Shown in pieces: positions 25,402 through 34,900 of a stretch of 64,000 bases of DNA. The DNA comes from SIRX01 sp965214475. GTDB taxonomy: Bacteria; Actinomycetota; Rubrobacteria; Rubrobacterales; Rubrobacteraceae. How positions within the stretch are numbered: the first letter of the stretch is position 1; each line of letters opens with the position of its first letter. The notes beneath the pieces are model-generated. The model worked only from the letters and a program-made list of their open reading frames with translations, had not been told where the DNA came from and ran no database searches. The position numbers were made by a program, and so were the translations under genes. The DNA is taken from assembly GCA_965214475.1 (NCBI GenBank), contig OZ243953.1, forward strand, positions 2,914,001 through 2,978,000, given 5' to 3'.

Positions 25402-27450
25402 ATGGCTAATCGCCTGGCGGAAGAGACGAGCCCGTACCTGCTCCAGCACAAAGACAACCCTGTAGATTGGTTTCCGTGGGGCGAGGAGGCGCTGGAGAAG
25501 GCGGAAACGGAGGATAAGCCGATCCTGCTGAGCGTCGGCTACTCCGCCTGCCACTGGTGTCACGTCATGGAGCGCGAGTCATTCGAGGATGAGCAGACCG
25601 CCCGCATGATGAACGAGCACTACGTCAGCATAAAGGTGGACCGCGAAGAGCGGCCGGACATAGACTCCATCTACATGTCCGCCGTTCAGGCCCTGACCCG
25701 CCACGGTGGCTGGCCGATGACGGTCTTTCTCACACCCGATGGCGCGCCGTTCTATGGTGGGACCTACTTCCCACCCGTCCCGAGCCGCGGCATGCCCTCC
25801 TTCCAGCAAGTGCTCCTGAGCCTCGCCGACGCCTACGAGAACCGCCGCGACGAAGTCCTCCAGAGCGCCGAGGGCGTCCGCGACTATCTCCAGGCCGCGA
25901 CCAGTACCGCCATCCCCAAATCCACCCTCGGCCCCGAACTATTGGATGCCGCGGCGGAGTCACTCAAATCTCAGTTGGATCACACCTTTGGCGGATTCGG
26001 TGGCGCGCCCAAGTTCCCCCAACCAATGAACCTGGAGGTCTTGCTCCGCCATCACCACCGCAACGGGGATGAAACTGCGCTGGAAGGTGTGGAGCTTACG
26101 CTACAGAAAATGGCGACCGGCGGCATATACGACCACCTCGGGGGCGGATTTGCCCGCTACTCGGTGGACGAACGCTGGCTCGTCCCACACTTCGAGAAGA
26201 TGCTCTACGATAACGCCTTGCTTGTCCAGCTATACCTGGAGACGTACCAGGCCACGGGCGAGGACTTCTACAAACGAATCGCTGAAGAAACTCTGGACTA
26301 CGTAGTTCGCGATATGACCTCCCCCGAGGGTGGTTTCTACTCCGCCGAAGACGCCGACTCCGAAGGTGTAGAGGGCAAGTTCTACGTTTGGACGCCGGAC
26401 GAGATAAAAAAGATTCTGGAGCCCGAAGAGGCGGAGCTCGCGATGCGCTACTGGGGCGTAACCGAGGCCGGAAACTTCGAGGGCAAAAACATTCTCAATG
26501 TTCCTCAGTCGCCGAAGATCGTAGCCGCGGCATTCAGTCTCTCCCCAGACGAGTTGGGCAAACGGATAGGGCAGGCCCGGTCGAAGCTCTTCGAGGTTCG
26601 GGAAGGGCGGGTGCGACCGGGGCGCGACGACAAGGTACTCGCCGCCTGGAACGGCATGATGCTCCGCTCCTTCGCCTTTGCCGCCCGAGTTCTGGGTCGT
26701 GAGGACTATCGTATGGTGGCCGAAAAGAACGCAGCTTTCCTGCTCGAAAAGCTGCGCCACGACGGACGTCTGCGCCGCTCGTACAAAGACGGTCGTGCCC
26801 GCTTCAACGGCTATCTGGAGGACTACGCAATGGTCTCCGATGGTCTCGTGGCTCTCTACGAGGCGACCTTCGACACTCGCTGGCTCTCCGCTGCCGATGC
26901 CCTGTGTGATGCCATGTTCGAGCTCTTCTGGGACGCTCAGAGTGGAACCTTCTACGACACCCCCGCCGACCACGAGAAGCTCGTAACCCGCCCGCGCGAC
27001 ATCTACGACAACGCCACACCCTCCGGCACCTCCGTCGCCGTGGACGTGTTGCTAAAGCTCGCCCTGCTGCTAGACCGCAACGATTACCATCAGCGAGCCG
27101 AAGCCGTCCTCGAAAACCTCAGCGGCGGCATGGAGAAGCTGCCCGGAGCCTTCGGTCGTCTGCTCTCCGCACTGGACTTTCATCTCTCGCAGCCCCGCGA
27201 GGTGGTCCTTGTAGGGGAACCAGAAGCCACCGACACCCGGAAGCTTTTGGAGACCGTCTACGCTCGGTACCTGCCCAACAAAGTGGTCGCAGGCCGCGCC
27301 GAAGACGACGAAGAGTCTGTGGGCTTGGTCCCGTTGCTCGCAGACCGTCCGACGCGCGGCGGACATGCTACCGCATACGTCTGCGAAGGCTACGCTTGCC
27401 AGAGCCCGACGACGGAGCCGGAAGAGTTGGCGGCGCAGCTAGTCGGTTAG
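25402..27450 (+). CDS. YyaL/SSP411-type thioredoxin-domain protein (DUF255)
   Basis: About 682 residues. The N-terminal thioredoxin-like domain opens with NRLAEETSPYLLQHKDNPVDW, and YSACHWCHVMERESFED carries C50 and C53 in a CHWCH motif. The rest is a six-hairpin alpha/alpha barrel (GGIYDHLGGGFARYSVD, PHFEKMLYDNA). The family is very widespread, including human SPATA20, but its activity is unknown; redox or sugar epimerase-like roles have been proposed. ATG 25402 has GGTGGAG upstream and is favoured over GTG 25393. It converges with the NfeD gene. Confidence 0.93.
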   Translation: MANRLAEETSPYLLQHKDNPVDWFPWGEEALEKAETEDKPILLSVGYSACHWCHVMERESFEDEQTARMMNEHYVSIKVDREERPDIDSIYMSAVQALTRHGGWPMTVFLTPDGAPFYGGTYFPPVPSRGMPSFQQVLLSLADAYENRRDEVLQSAEGVRDYLQAATSTAIPKSTLGPELLDAAAESLKSQLDHTFGGFGGAPKFPQPMNLEVLLRHHHRNGDETALEGVELTLQKMATGGIYDHLGGGFARYSVDERWLVPHFEKMLYDNALLVQLYLETYQATGEDFYKRIAEETLDYVVRDMTSPEGGFYSAEDADSEGVEGKFYVWTPDEIKKILEPEEAELAMRYWGVTEAGNFEGKNILNVPQSPKIVAAAFSLSPDELGKRIGQARSKLFEVREGRVRPGRDDKVLAAWNGMMLRSFAFAARVLGREDYRMVAEKNAAFLLEKLRHDGRLRRSYKDGRARFNGYLEDYAMVSDGLVALYEATFDTRWLSAADALCDAMFELFWDAQSGTFYDTPADHEKLVTRPRDIYDNATPSGTSVAVDVLLKLALLLDRNDYHQRAEAVLENLSGGMEKLPGAFGRLLSALDFHLSQPREVVLVGEPEATDTRKLLETVYARYLPNKVVAGRAEDDEESVGLVPLLADRPTRGGHATAYVCEGYACQSPTTEPEELAAQLVG

Positions 27451-27470
27451 GGAGAAAGGCGGGAAAGTTT

Positions 27471-28496
27471 CTAGCTCGCCGGCTTTACAACGATAGCCGT
27501 ACGACGGAAACCTACGATCTCGATCTCGGAACCGGATTCTATGGGGGCTATCTGAGAATCTTCGGGGAGGGCGCTCCATAGCTCGCCGTGGACGAAGACC
27601 GTGCCGCCGGACTTGCCGACCGTGCGCCGGACCGTACCGACCTCCCCAATCATGCCTTCCCGGCCTGTACTGACGCGCTGACGACTCGTCCGGATGGCCG
27701 CGTATACCAGGCCGATCAGGAAGAGCACCAGCAGGATAGCCGGGACCAAGACGTACCACTTGGAGAAGCCGAAACGTTCTTTGAAGCTGAGAGGTTGCTG
27801 TATGAGCTCCGCGTTCGCGGTGTTCAGCTCTATATCTTTCGCCTCGACGGTTTCTCCATCGGCAGCCTTCAGGAGTGAGCGAAGATCCGGCTCAACGTAC
27901 TCTATCACCCCGAGTTCCAGCGCCTCTGCGGCATTGACCGCCTTCGCATCCCGCACGGCTTCCTCGGCCCATTCTTCGTTGCGGTCGTGGGTGGCGGCGA
28001 GGCTGGTTATGAGGGCGACGGCGTCGTTGCGGACTTTGGCACCGAGGTCTCCCGGAATGTCCTGCCCGAAAAAGGTTACTGGTGTGGCCGCTCCGGTACG
28101 AGATTCCGGGGCCATCGCCGCCACGTCGCCCGCCATCAGGATAAATGTCCCGGCGCTTGCGGCTCGTGTCGAGCGCGGCGTGACGTAGACGAGGATCGGG
28201 GTGTCTTCAGCCTCGCCCATGAGGCCGACTATCTCTTGGGTCTGTTCCAGGCTACCTCCCGAGGTGCTCAACTCTACCGCCACGGCCGCCGCGCCTGTCT
28301 CTTCGGCGTCGGAGATCACCCGCTCCAGGTAACTCACCGTCTTGTCTGTCAGGCCGCCGTTGCGATCCGTGGTCTTGGCGACCTCGGCGACGAAGACCTC
28401 CGGCTCCTCTTCCTGAGCATCCGAAGCCTCCGTCCCCCAAATTGCGAGCGCTACTACCGCGCCGAGAGCCAGGATCAGGGTCAGGTAACGTTTCAT
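27471..28496 (-). CDS. NfeD-family membrane serine protease (ClpP-like plus OB domain)
   Basis: A 341-residue NfeD1-type protein. Signal peptide or signal anchor 1-27, a ClpP-class protease domain (about 35-215) with Ser114 in RAASAGTF and Lys154 in LGAKVRNDA forming a Ser/Lys dyad, a membrane helix (about 245-268, YVLVPAILLVLFLIGLVYA) and a C-terminal NfeD OB fold (GMIGEVGTVRR to VVKPAS). These proteins cleave stomatin-type membrane proteins and act in membrane quality control; no stomatin gene is adjacent here, which is unusual since they are often paired. A single membrane span replaces the usual four-span region. Possible leaderless start (see the -10 at 28506-28511). Confidence 0.88.
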   Translation of the reverse strand: MKRYLTLILALGAVVALAIWGTEASDAQEEEPEVFVAEVAKTTDRNGGLTDKTVSYLERVISDAEETGAAAVAVELSTSGGSLEQTQEIVGLMGEAEDTPILVYVTPRSTRAASAGTFILMAGDVAAMAPESRTGAATPVTFFGQDIPGDLGAKVRNDAVALITSLAATHDRNEEWAEEAVRDAKAVNAAEALELGVIEYVEPDLRSLLKAADGETVEAKDIELNTANAELIQQPLSFKERFGFSKWYVLVPAILLVLFLIGLVYAAIRTSRQRVSTGREGMIGEVGTVRRTVGKSGGTVFVHGELWSALPEDSQIAPIESGSEIEIVGFRRTAIVVKPAS

Positions 28497-28505
28497 ATGG
28501 CAATG

Positions 28506-28511
28506 ATTTTA
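28506..28511 (-). promoter_or_regulatory. Candidate -10 box for the NfeD gene
   Basis: Minus-strand TAAAAT lies 9 nt before the ATG at 28496, and no ribosome binding site is visible, so transcription may begin within 2-3 nt of the start codon. No strong -35 element is seen. Confidence 0.4.
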
Positions 28512-28622
28512 CTATTCGCCGACCATCGTAAAGTGTTGAGAGGTACAAGTGTTGTCTGCAATATTAGAATAAGCTTGGCCTGGGAATTTATTCTCCAAGT
28601 AAAATACCTGAGGAGATGTTCG

Positions 28623-28727
28623 ATGAGGCGTAGAAAAGGGCGCGACTTGCTTAACGACCCGTGGATCATAGCGTTGATAGCAGTAGCCGCTGTTGCCGGA
28701 GTGATTCTGTCGAGGTTCATCCTTTAG
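28623..28727 (+). CDS. 34-residue single-span membrane protein
   Basis: ATG 28623 is preceded by AGGAG with 7-nt spacing and opens a 34-residue frame: a basic start (MRRRKGRDLL), then NDPW and a clean hydrophobic helix of about 18 residues rich in Ile, Ala and Val, ending in RFIL. The combination of a good ribosome binding site, positive-inside charge and a full-length membrane span argues for a real small protein. It lies alone between the NfeD gene and the trans-sulfuration gene, divergent from the former. The function is unknown. Confidence 0.6.
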   Translation: MRRRKGRDLLNDPWIIALIAVAAVAGVILSRFIL

Positions 28728-28773
28728 GGGAAACGAAGAACTTGATACGATTCTAGGAAGCACGAACACTCCT

Positions 28774-30003
28774 CTACAGATTGTTCAAGGCCTGTTCCAG
28801 GTCCGAGATTATGTCTTCGGGGTGTTCTATGCCGCAGGAGACCCGGATCAGGTTCTCCTTCACCCCCAACCGCTCCCGGCGCGCCGGAGAGAGTTCCCGG
28901 TGCGACGAGGTCGCCGGGTGTATCGCCAGGGTATAGACGTCGCCGAGGCTCGGGGCTTTTACGCAGAGCTCCAGGGCATTCAAAAATTTGAACGCGTCTT
29001 CGCGGCCCTCCGTAGCAAGCTCGAAAGAGAGTAGTCCTCCGGTCTCGGCCAATATCTCGCAGGCGGTTTCGTAGTCCGGATGACTCTGGAGGGAAGGGTG
29101 GTTGATCTTATCTACCTTCGGGTGCGATAAGAGCCAGGCGGCGACTTCGCGGGCGTTCTCACACTGGCGCGCCATGCGAAGCGGCAGCGTCTTGAGGCCC
29201 CGTAACGCGAGCCAGGCCTCGAAAGGTCCCAGCACACCGCCTACGAGCTTCCGCATCTGCTCCACCGCCCCGTCGTAGGGCGGCTGCGCGACCACGACAC
29301 CAGCGGTAAGATCTCCGTGACCGGAGAGGTACTTGGTGGCGCTGTGAACCACAATATCCGCGCCGAGTTCCAGGGGGCGCTGGACGTATGGCGTGCCAAA
29401 AGTATTGTCCACTATGAGCGCGGAGCCTGCGGCCTGGGTGATCTCAGCGATACGGGGGATGTCCGCTACCCGGAGTAGCGGGTTCGAAATAGTCTCGACC
29501 ACGACGGCCCGGGGCCTCAACTTTTCCACTTTTTCTTCGAGGTCTTCGGGGCTTCCGGCGTCGAAGAAGCGGGTCTCGACGCCGGAAGCCCCGAAGACCT
29601 GCACCAGGAGCGTTGCCGTCGAGCCGTAGAGTTGGTCGGCGGCCAGAACCGTACACTCGCCGCTGCACTCCGCCGACGAGAGCGCCGCGTGCATGGCGGC
29701 CATCCCCGAGGCAAAAGCGAAAGCCCGGCCTTCGCCTTCGAGGGCGGCCAGCGCGTTCTCGAAGGCGACGACGGTAGGGTTGTCGTAGCGGGCGTAACTG
29801 TATCCTGCCTGCTCGCCGCCGAGCACCCGGTCCGTCGTCTCGATGTTCGGGTGGGAGAATGTTGTCGAGGCGTAGATGGGGGTGGAGATCGGGTAGAAAT
29901 CTCCACCCGGCGCCTCTCCGTTTTGGCCTGCGCTCCGTAATTCCCCGGAGTGCACGGCGCGGGTCTCGAATCGACGCTGTTCCTGTGCGCGGCGCGGTTT
30001 CAT
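28774..30003 (-). CDS. PLP-dependent trans-sulfuration enzyme (cystathionine gamma-synthase/lyase family)
   Basis: A 409-residue Cys/Met metabolism enzyme. FETRAVHSGE and PISTPIYASTTF open the fold, SYARYDNPT binds PLP phosphate across the dimer, FASGMAAMHAAL follows, and the PLP lysine is in HSATKYLSGHGD. Late RVSCGIEHPEDIISDL is also typical. By sequence alone one cannot choose between cystathionine gamma-synthase, gamma-lyase, O-acetylhomoserine sulfhydrylase or methionine gamma-lyase. A 20-residue N-terminal extension (to about ETRAVHSG) is mildly basic. ATG at 30003 is the only good start; divergent from the TPR gene. Confidence 0.9.
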   Translation of the reverse strand: MKPRRAQEQRRFETRAVHSGELRSAGQNGEAPGGDFYPISTPIYASTTFSHPNIETTDRVLGGEQAGYSYARYDNPTVVAFENALAALEGEGRAFAFASGMAAMHAALSSAECSGECTVLAADQLYGSTATLLVQVFGASGVETRFFDAGSPEDLEEKVEKLRPRAVVVETISNPLLRVADIPRIAEITQAAGSALIVDNTFGTPYVQRPLELGADIVVHSATKYLSGHGDLTAGVVVAQPPYDGAVEQMRKLVGGVLGPFEAWLALRGLKTLPLRMARQCENAREVAAWLLSHPKVDKINHPSLQSHPDYETACEILAETGGLLSFELATEGREDAFKFLNALELCVKAPSLGDVYTLAIHPATSSHRELSPARRERLGVKENLIRVSCGIEHPEDIISDLEQALNNL

Positions 30004-30051
30004 CGTGCCTATACTAACTCACAGAAAGACAACGTCTATGGGAGGTCGAAG

Positions 30052-30378
30052 ATGGAAGGTTTCGCAAACAGGATCGAGTACTTCGAGCGGATGGTGGCAG
30101 ACAACCCCGACAACCCGACCGGCCTGCTCGCGCTGGCAAACGAATACCGGAAAGCGGAACGGTTAGAGGATGAGGCGGCCACGCTCGAACGCTACGTCGC
30201 CATCCACCCCGACGACGAAGGCAACGCCTACGCGCGGCTTGGGGAAGTCCTTATGCAGTTAGGACGTCGGGACGAGGCGCAGGTCGCTTACGAGAGGGGT
30301 GTCGAGCAAGCCGAGAAACACGGGCACAGCGGCATGGCGGAAGACCTGCGTGGAGCGCGCGCACGACTGAACAGTTAG
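30052..30378 (+). CDS. Small TPR-repeat protein
   Basis: A 108-residue soluble helical protein with about three tetratricopeptide repeats: RIEYFERMVADNPDNPTG, LALANEYRKAERLEDEAATLE and YARLGEVLMQLGRRDEAQVAYERG. These form a protein-binding superhelix. GGGAGG lies 7 nt before ATG 30052. It has the look of a stand-alone adaptor; no partner is evident. The 216 nt that follow, before sucA, hold no recognised element, although TATTAT near 30466 could be a -10 box. Confidence 0.8.
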   Translation: MEGFANRIEYFERMVADNPDNPTGLLALANEYRKAERLEDEAATLERYVAIHPDDEGNAYARLGEVLMQLGRRDEAQVAYERGVEQAEKHGHSGMAEDLRGARARLNS

Positions 30379-30594
30379 GAGCGAAACACGGGCGTAATGT
30401 TTAGTCTGGCGAGATGGTCTACATAAAGAGGATGCTGGGTAAAAAGGAAGTCGTATGTGGGGTATTATTAAACGAGATAGAGATGTTGAACTATCCTACG
30501 AAAAAGTCACCGTGGAGAGATATAGAGCCCGGCTTCGGGTCCCTCCGTACCCCACCTCTGATCGTAGTCACAACGGCAGAACCAGTTTGAGGAA

Positions 30595-33450
30595 GTGATC
30601 CCCTTGAAGAAAGCTACTGAGAGCCAATTTTACGGACCGAACCTCGGATACGTGTTGGAACTCTACGAGCAATACCGTAGCGATCCGGAATCCGTAGACG
30701 AGAGTATGCGTCAGTTCTTCAAAGGGTGGAGCCCACCCAAGATAGAAACCAACGGTGGCGCGTCCGTCGCCGTGTCTGAGGCTGGGGTGGACGTTGACAC
30801 AGTCGTCGGGGCGGCGAAGTTTATCCGTTCCATTCGGGACTTCGGTCACATGGCGGCGCATCTTGATCCCCTCGGAACCGAGCCCCCCGGAGACCCGACG
30901 CTAGATCCCGCATTCCACGAGGTCACCGAAGAAGACCTGGAAAAGATGCCGTCTAGCGCTATCGGGGGGCCGTTAGTAGATCAGACGACGACGGCTAAAG
31001 AAGCTTGTGACGAATTGCGACGTCTCTACTGCAGCACGACCGGCTACGACTTCGGCCACATTCACAAGCCCGAAGAACGCTTCTGGCTCCGGGATTCGGT
31101 CGAGGGCAAAGTGTTCAATGCCACCCTAGAAGGCGAGGCGGCAAAGAGGCTTCTCCGGCGTCTTACCCGGGTGGATACTTTCGAAAAGTTTCTCCACAAG
31201 ACTTTTCTCGGGCAGAAACGGTTCTCCGTCGAGGGCAACGACATGGTCGTGCCGATGCTGAACCGCATGATCCGTCTCGCCGCTGACGTAGGAACCCCGG
31301 AGATCGTCATGGGTATGGCCCACCGGGGACGCTTGAACGTGTTGGCCCACGTGCTGAACAAGCCGTACGCCAAGATCTTCAACGAGTTCCAGCAGCCAGA
31401 CCGGGGTGAAGACCCGTCGGCGGCAGAGAGTGGTGGCGGCGGCTGGGTCGGGGACGTGAAGTATCATCTCGGCCAGCGAGAGTTCCACCTGGAAGAAGGG
31501 GAAGAGGACTGGAAAGTCCTTATCAACCTGGCGCCGAACCCGAGCCACCTGGAGCACGTCAACCCCGTGGCGGAGGGCATGACCCGCGCCGCCCAGGAGA
31601 AGCGGGACGAACCTGGAGAGCCGACGTGCGACACGGACAAGTCTTTTACGGTCACGTTGCACGGCGACGCAGCATTCCCTGGAGAGGGTGTGGCGGCTGA
31701 AACGCTCAACCTCTCGCGGCTTCCGGGATACACGACCGGCGGCACTATTCATATAATCACCAACAACCAGCTTGGTTTCACCACCGAGCAGCACGAGGCC
31801 CGCTCGACCCAGTACGCCAGCGACGTGGCGAAGGGGTTCGAAATCCCGGTTGTCCACGTCAACGCCGACGACCCGGAGGCATGCCTGGCGGCAATGGAGC
31901 TAGCCTACGCCTACCGCGAGAAGTTCAAGAAAGACTTCATGATAGACCTCGTCGGCTACCGTCGGTTCGGCCACAATGAGGGAGACGAGCCCTCCTACAC
32001 CCAGCCCGTAATGTACGACAAGATCCGGGAACATCCGTCGGTGTGTGAGATCTGGGCCAAAACCCTCAAAGAGCGCGGCGTATTAGAGGACGACGAGGCC
32101 GAACAAATGGTCGAGGATATCCGTTCCAGGATGGAGGAGATCCAGAAGAACCCACCCGAGATGGAAGAGAACGACGATGACCTACCCGAGGGCCGAACGG
32201 AGATCGTCGAGGTGCCGGAGACGGCCGTCTCCACCGAGAAGATAGAAGAGATCAACGCGGCCCTGTTGGACTGGCCCGAAGACTTCTCGCCGAACGACAA
32301 GCTTGCGAAGCTCTTCCAGAAAAACCGTGGAAACCTGGAAAATATAGACTGGGCTCATGCCGAGGCACTGGCCTTCGGCACGCTTCTGGAAGAGGGCGTT
32401 CCTATTCGTCTCACAGGCCAGGACTCCGAACGGGGGACTTTCTCCCAGCGGCACGCCACACTCTACGACGCAGAGACCGGCGAGAAGTACGTGCCGCTGC
32501 ACGAGATGTCGCAGGCCAACGCTTCGTTCGCCGCCTACAACAGCCCGCTCTCGGAGATCGGGGTGATAGGCTTCGAGTACGGCTACTCGGTGAATTCTAG
32601 GGAGACGTTGACGCTGTGGGAAGCCCAGTACGGGGACTTCGTCAATGTGGCCCAGCCGATGATAGACCAGTTTATCGTCAGCGGGCAGGCGAAGTGGCGG
32701 CAGATATCCGGCCTCGTCATGTTGCTACCGCACGGCTACGAAGGCCAGGGGCCGGAGCACTCCAGCGCCCGGCTCGAACGTTTTCTACAACTCGCGGGCC
32801 AGGAGAACATCCGGGTCGCCAACCTGACCACCGCTGCCCAGTACTTCCACCTGCTCCGCGCCCAGGCCATGCTGGACGATCACAAGCGGCCGCTCATCAT
32901 CATGACGCCCAAGAGCTTACTGCGGAACCCGATGGCTGCCTCCAGCCTGGAAAGTCTTACCGAAGGCAAATTCCAGCCGGTTTTGGAGGACGCAGAAGCC
33001 CGCGAAAACGCGGAGTCGGTCGAGAGGCTCATTCTGTGCTCCGGCAAGATCTACACGGAGCTCGCCGGTAGTGAGTACCGGGAAGAAGCCGTGGATACGG
33101 CTATATCCCGCATAGAGTTGCTGTATCCTTTCCCGGAGGAAGAGGTAGAGGAAGTGATCGACAGCTACCCCAACCTGCGGGAGGTCCTCTGGGTTCAGGA
33201 AGAGCCGAGGAACATGGGCGCTTGGACGTTTGTGGAGGCACGCTTCAGAGAGATAGTTGGCGAGGAGTTGCCACTGCGCTACATCGGTAAGCCGGCCCGG
33301 CCCAGCCCGGCGCAGGGCTCCGCGCGTTTCCATAAGGAGGAGCACGCGCAAGTGATACAGCGGGCCTTCGAGAGCATCAGCGATGACGCAGACGAAGGCC
33401 GGGAGATGGCCCAGGCGACGCAGGAGCAGGCGCCTATCGGGAGCGAGTAG
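30595..33450 (+). CDS. sucA: 2-oxoglutarate dehydrogenase E1 component
   Basis: A 951-residue thiamine-diphosphate enzyme that decarboxylates 2-oxoglutarate and passes succinyl to the E2 lipoyl arm in the TCA cycle. N-terminal FYGPNLGYVLELYEQYRSDPESV is the short E1o signature; GMAHRGRLNVLAHV and the ThDP motif around GDAAFPGEGV to NNQLGFTT mark the active site, and HGYEGQGPEHSSARLERFLQL the C-terminal domain. There is no fused E2-type acyltransferase domain as in OdhA/Kgd of corynebacteria and mycobacteria. Start is GTG 30595 or, with GAGG further upstream, TTG 30604. sucB follows after 52 nt. Confidence 0.96.
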   Translation: MIPLKKATESQFYGPNLGYVLELYEQYRSDPESVDESMRQFFKGWSPPKIETNGGASVAVSEAGVDVDTVVGAAKFIRSIRDFGHMAAHLDPLGTEPPGDPTLDPAFHEVTEEDLEKMPSSAIGGPLVDQTTTAKEACDELRRLYCSTTGYDFGHIHKPEERFWLRDSVEGKVFNATLEGEAAKRLLRRLTRVDTFEKFLHKTFLGQKRFSVEGNDMVVPMLNRMIRLAADVGTPEIVMGMAHRGRLNVLAHVLNKPYAKIFNEFQQPDRGEDPSAAESGGGGWVGDVKYHLGQREFHLEEGEEDWKVLINLAPNPSHLEHVNPVAEGMTRAAQEKRDEPGEPTCDTDKSFTVTLHGDAAFPGEGVAAETLNLSRLPGYTTGGTIHIITNNQLGFTTEQHEARSTQYASDVAKGFEIPVVHVNADDPEACLAAMELAYAYREKFKKDFMIDLVGYRRFGHNEGDEPSYTQPVMYDKIREHPSVCEIWAKTLKERGVLEDDEAEQMVEDIRSRMEEIQKNPPEMEENDDDLPEGRTEIVEVPETAVSTEKIEEINAALLDWPEDFSPNDKLAKLFQKNRGNLENIDWAHAEALAFGTLLEEGVPIRLTGQDSERGTFSQRHATLYDAETGEKYVPLHEMSQANASFAAYNSPLSEIGVIGFEYGYSVNSRETLTLWEAQYGDFVNVAQPMIDQFIVSGQAKWRQISGLVMLLPHGYEGQGPEHSSARLERFLQLAGQENIRVANLTTAAQYFHLLRAQAMLDDHKRPLIIMTPKSLLRNPMAASSLESLTEGKFQPVLEDAEARENAESVERLILCSGKIYTELAGSEYREEAVDTAISRIELLYPFPEEEVEEVIDSYPNLREVLWVQEEPRNMGAWTFVEARFREIVGEELPLRYIGKPARPSPAQGSARFHKEEHAQVIQRAFESISDDADEGREMAQATQEQAPIGSE

Positions 33451-33502
33451 AATTCATAGGAAGTTCAGGAAACTTTGACAACCAGAGAGGAAAGGTGAGC
33501 AG

Positions 33503-34849
33503 GTGTCGGTCGAGATACACGTCCCGGAATTGGGAGAGTCGGTCACCGATGCGACGGTCGGCCAGTGGATGAAGCAGGAAGGGGACTCGGTCTCCGCCGG
33601 TGACCCGCTCGTCGAACTCGAAACGGATAAGATCAACTTCGAGGTCGAGGCCGAAGAAGACGGCGTCCTCGAATCCATCGCGAAAGGCGAAGGCGACACC
33701 GTAGAAGTCGGTGAAGTTATCGGCACCATCGGCGAAGGCGACGGCCAGCCGGCGCAGGACGAAGAGCAGGAAGAGCAAGAAGAGGCTGAAGACACCGAGG
33801 AGCAAGCGGAAGCGGAGCAGCCGGAACCGGAAGCCGAAGAAGAGGACGACGCTGAAGCCACGTCGGAAGAACCCGAAGAGGCCAACGGTCACCGGGAAGA
33901 CGGAGAAGTTCGGGCTTCGCCGTCGGTGAAGAAGCTGGCTAAAGAGTACGAGATAGCGCTTGCGGAGGTGAGTGCGAGTGGTTCCGGCGGCCGCGTGACT
34001 CGCGACGACGTGGAGCGCGCTATCCGGGAACAGTACCGTCAGTCTCCTTCCGAAGAGGAGTCCGGAGGACAAGAGAACGGTCAAGCTGACGGCCAGCAAT
34101 CTACTAAAGAGTCTTCTCCGCAGCCCAAGGCTTCCGAGGATGGCCGGGCGGACCTGGAAGAGCGAGTTCGCATGTCGCGCCGGCGTCAGACCATCGCCAA
34201 GCGGCTCGTCGAGGCGCAGCAGACGGCGGCGATGCTCACCACCTTCAACGAGGTTGACATGGGCGCTGTTATGGAGCTACGCAGTCGTCGGAAGGAGGAG
34301 TTTCAGGAGCGTAACGAGGTCAAGCTCGGGTTTATGAGCTTCTTTACTAAAGCCTCCATTGGCGCGCTCAAGGCATTTCCGAAGATCAACGCTGAGCTTC
34401 AGGAAGATGAGTTAGTCTACAAGAAATACTACGATATTGGTGTAGCGGTCAATACCGAGGAAGGTCTCGTCGTTCCTGTCGTGCGCGGTGCGGATAGCAA
34501 GAGCTTCGCCGAGATCGAAGGCGGCATAGCCGACCTAGCCACGAAAGCCCGCGACGGCAAGCTCGCCCTGGAGGACCTGCAAGGCGGGACGTTCACCATC
34601 ACCAACGGCGGCATCTACGGCTCGTTGAATTCCACCCCGATTCTCAACACACCGCAGGTAGCGATACTTGGACTGCACAAAATACAAGAGCGCCCAATGG
34701 TGGTGGACGGGGAGATTCAGGCCCGGCCGATGATGTACTTGGCGCTTTCCTATGATCACCGTATCGTGGACGGGGCCGACGCCGTGCAGTTTCTGGTTCG
34801 CATAAAAGAGCTGATCGAAGATCCGGAGACGCTTCTACTGGAAGGCTAG
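33503..34849 (+). CDS. sucB: Dihydrolipoyl succinyltransferase (2-oxoglutarate dehydrogenase E2)
   Basis: A 448-residue E2 core subunit. One N-terminal lipoyl domain (1-80) with the modified lysine K43 in ELETDKINFEVEA, a very acidic Glu-rich linker (about 85-135), an E1/E3-binding domain (about 138-178, ASPSVKKLAKEYEIALAEV), a second linker, and the catalytic domain with H419 and D423 in SYDHRIVDGADA. GTG 33503 has GAGGAAAGGTG upstream. The lipoyl arm is presumably made by lipA/lipB and reoxidised by lpdA at 5.6-8.9 kb. A strong terminator follows. Confidence 0.96.
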   Translation: MSVEIHVPELGESVTDATVGQWMKQEGDSVSAGDPLVELETDKINFEVEAEEDGVLESIAKGEGDTVEVGEVIGTIGEGDGQPAQDEEQEEQEEAEDTEEQAEAEQPEPEAEEEDDAEATSEEPEEANGHREDGEVRASPSVKKLAKEYEIALAEVSASGSGGRVTRDDVERAIREQYRQSPSEEESGGQENGQADGQQSTKESSPQPKASEDGRADLEERVRMSRRRQTIAKRLVEAQQTAAMLTTFNEVDMGAVMELRSRRKEEFQERNEVKLGFMSFFTKASIGALKAFPKINAELQEDELVYKKYYDIGVAVNTEEGLVVPVVRGADSKSFAEIEGGIADLATKARDGKLALEDLQGGTFTITNGGIYGSLNSTPILNTPQVAILGLHKIQERPMVVDGEIQARPMMYLALSYDHRIVDGADAVQFLVRIKELIEDPETLLLEG

Positions 34850-34869
34850 ATTCGGTAGCCCGGGCTTTC

Positions 34870-34900
34870 AGGGGACTCCGAAGAGGAATCCCCCTTTTTT
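34870..34900. terminator. Bidirectional terminator between sucB and vapC
   Basis: GGGGACTCC pairs with GGAATCCCC (one mismatch) around GAAGA and is followed by TTTTTT on the plus strand. It ends the sucA-sucB transcript, and its T-run overlaps the vapC stop codon. Confidence 0.75.

Noticed and set aside
30379..30594. tRNA-like CCCGGCTTCGGGTCC near 30529
   Set aside because: No acceptor or anticodon stem could be folded around it.
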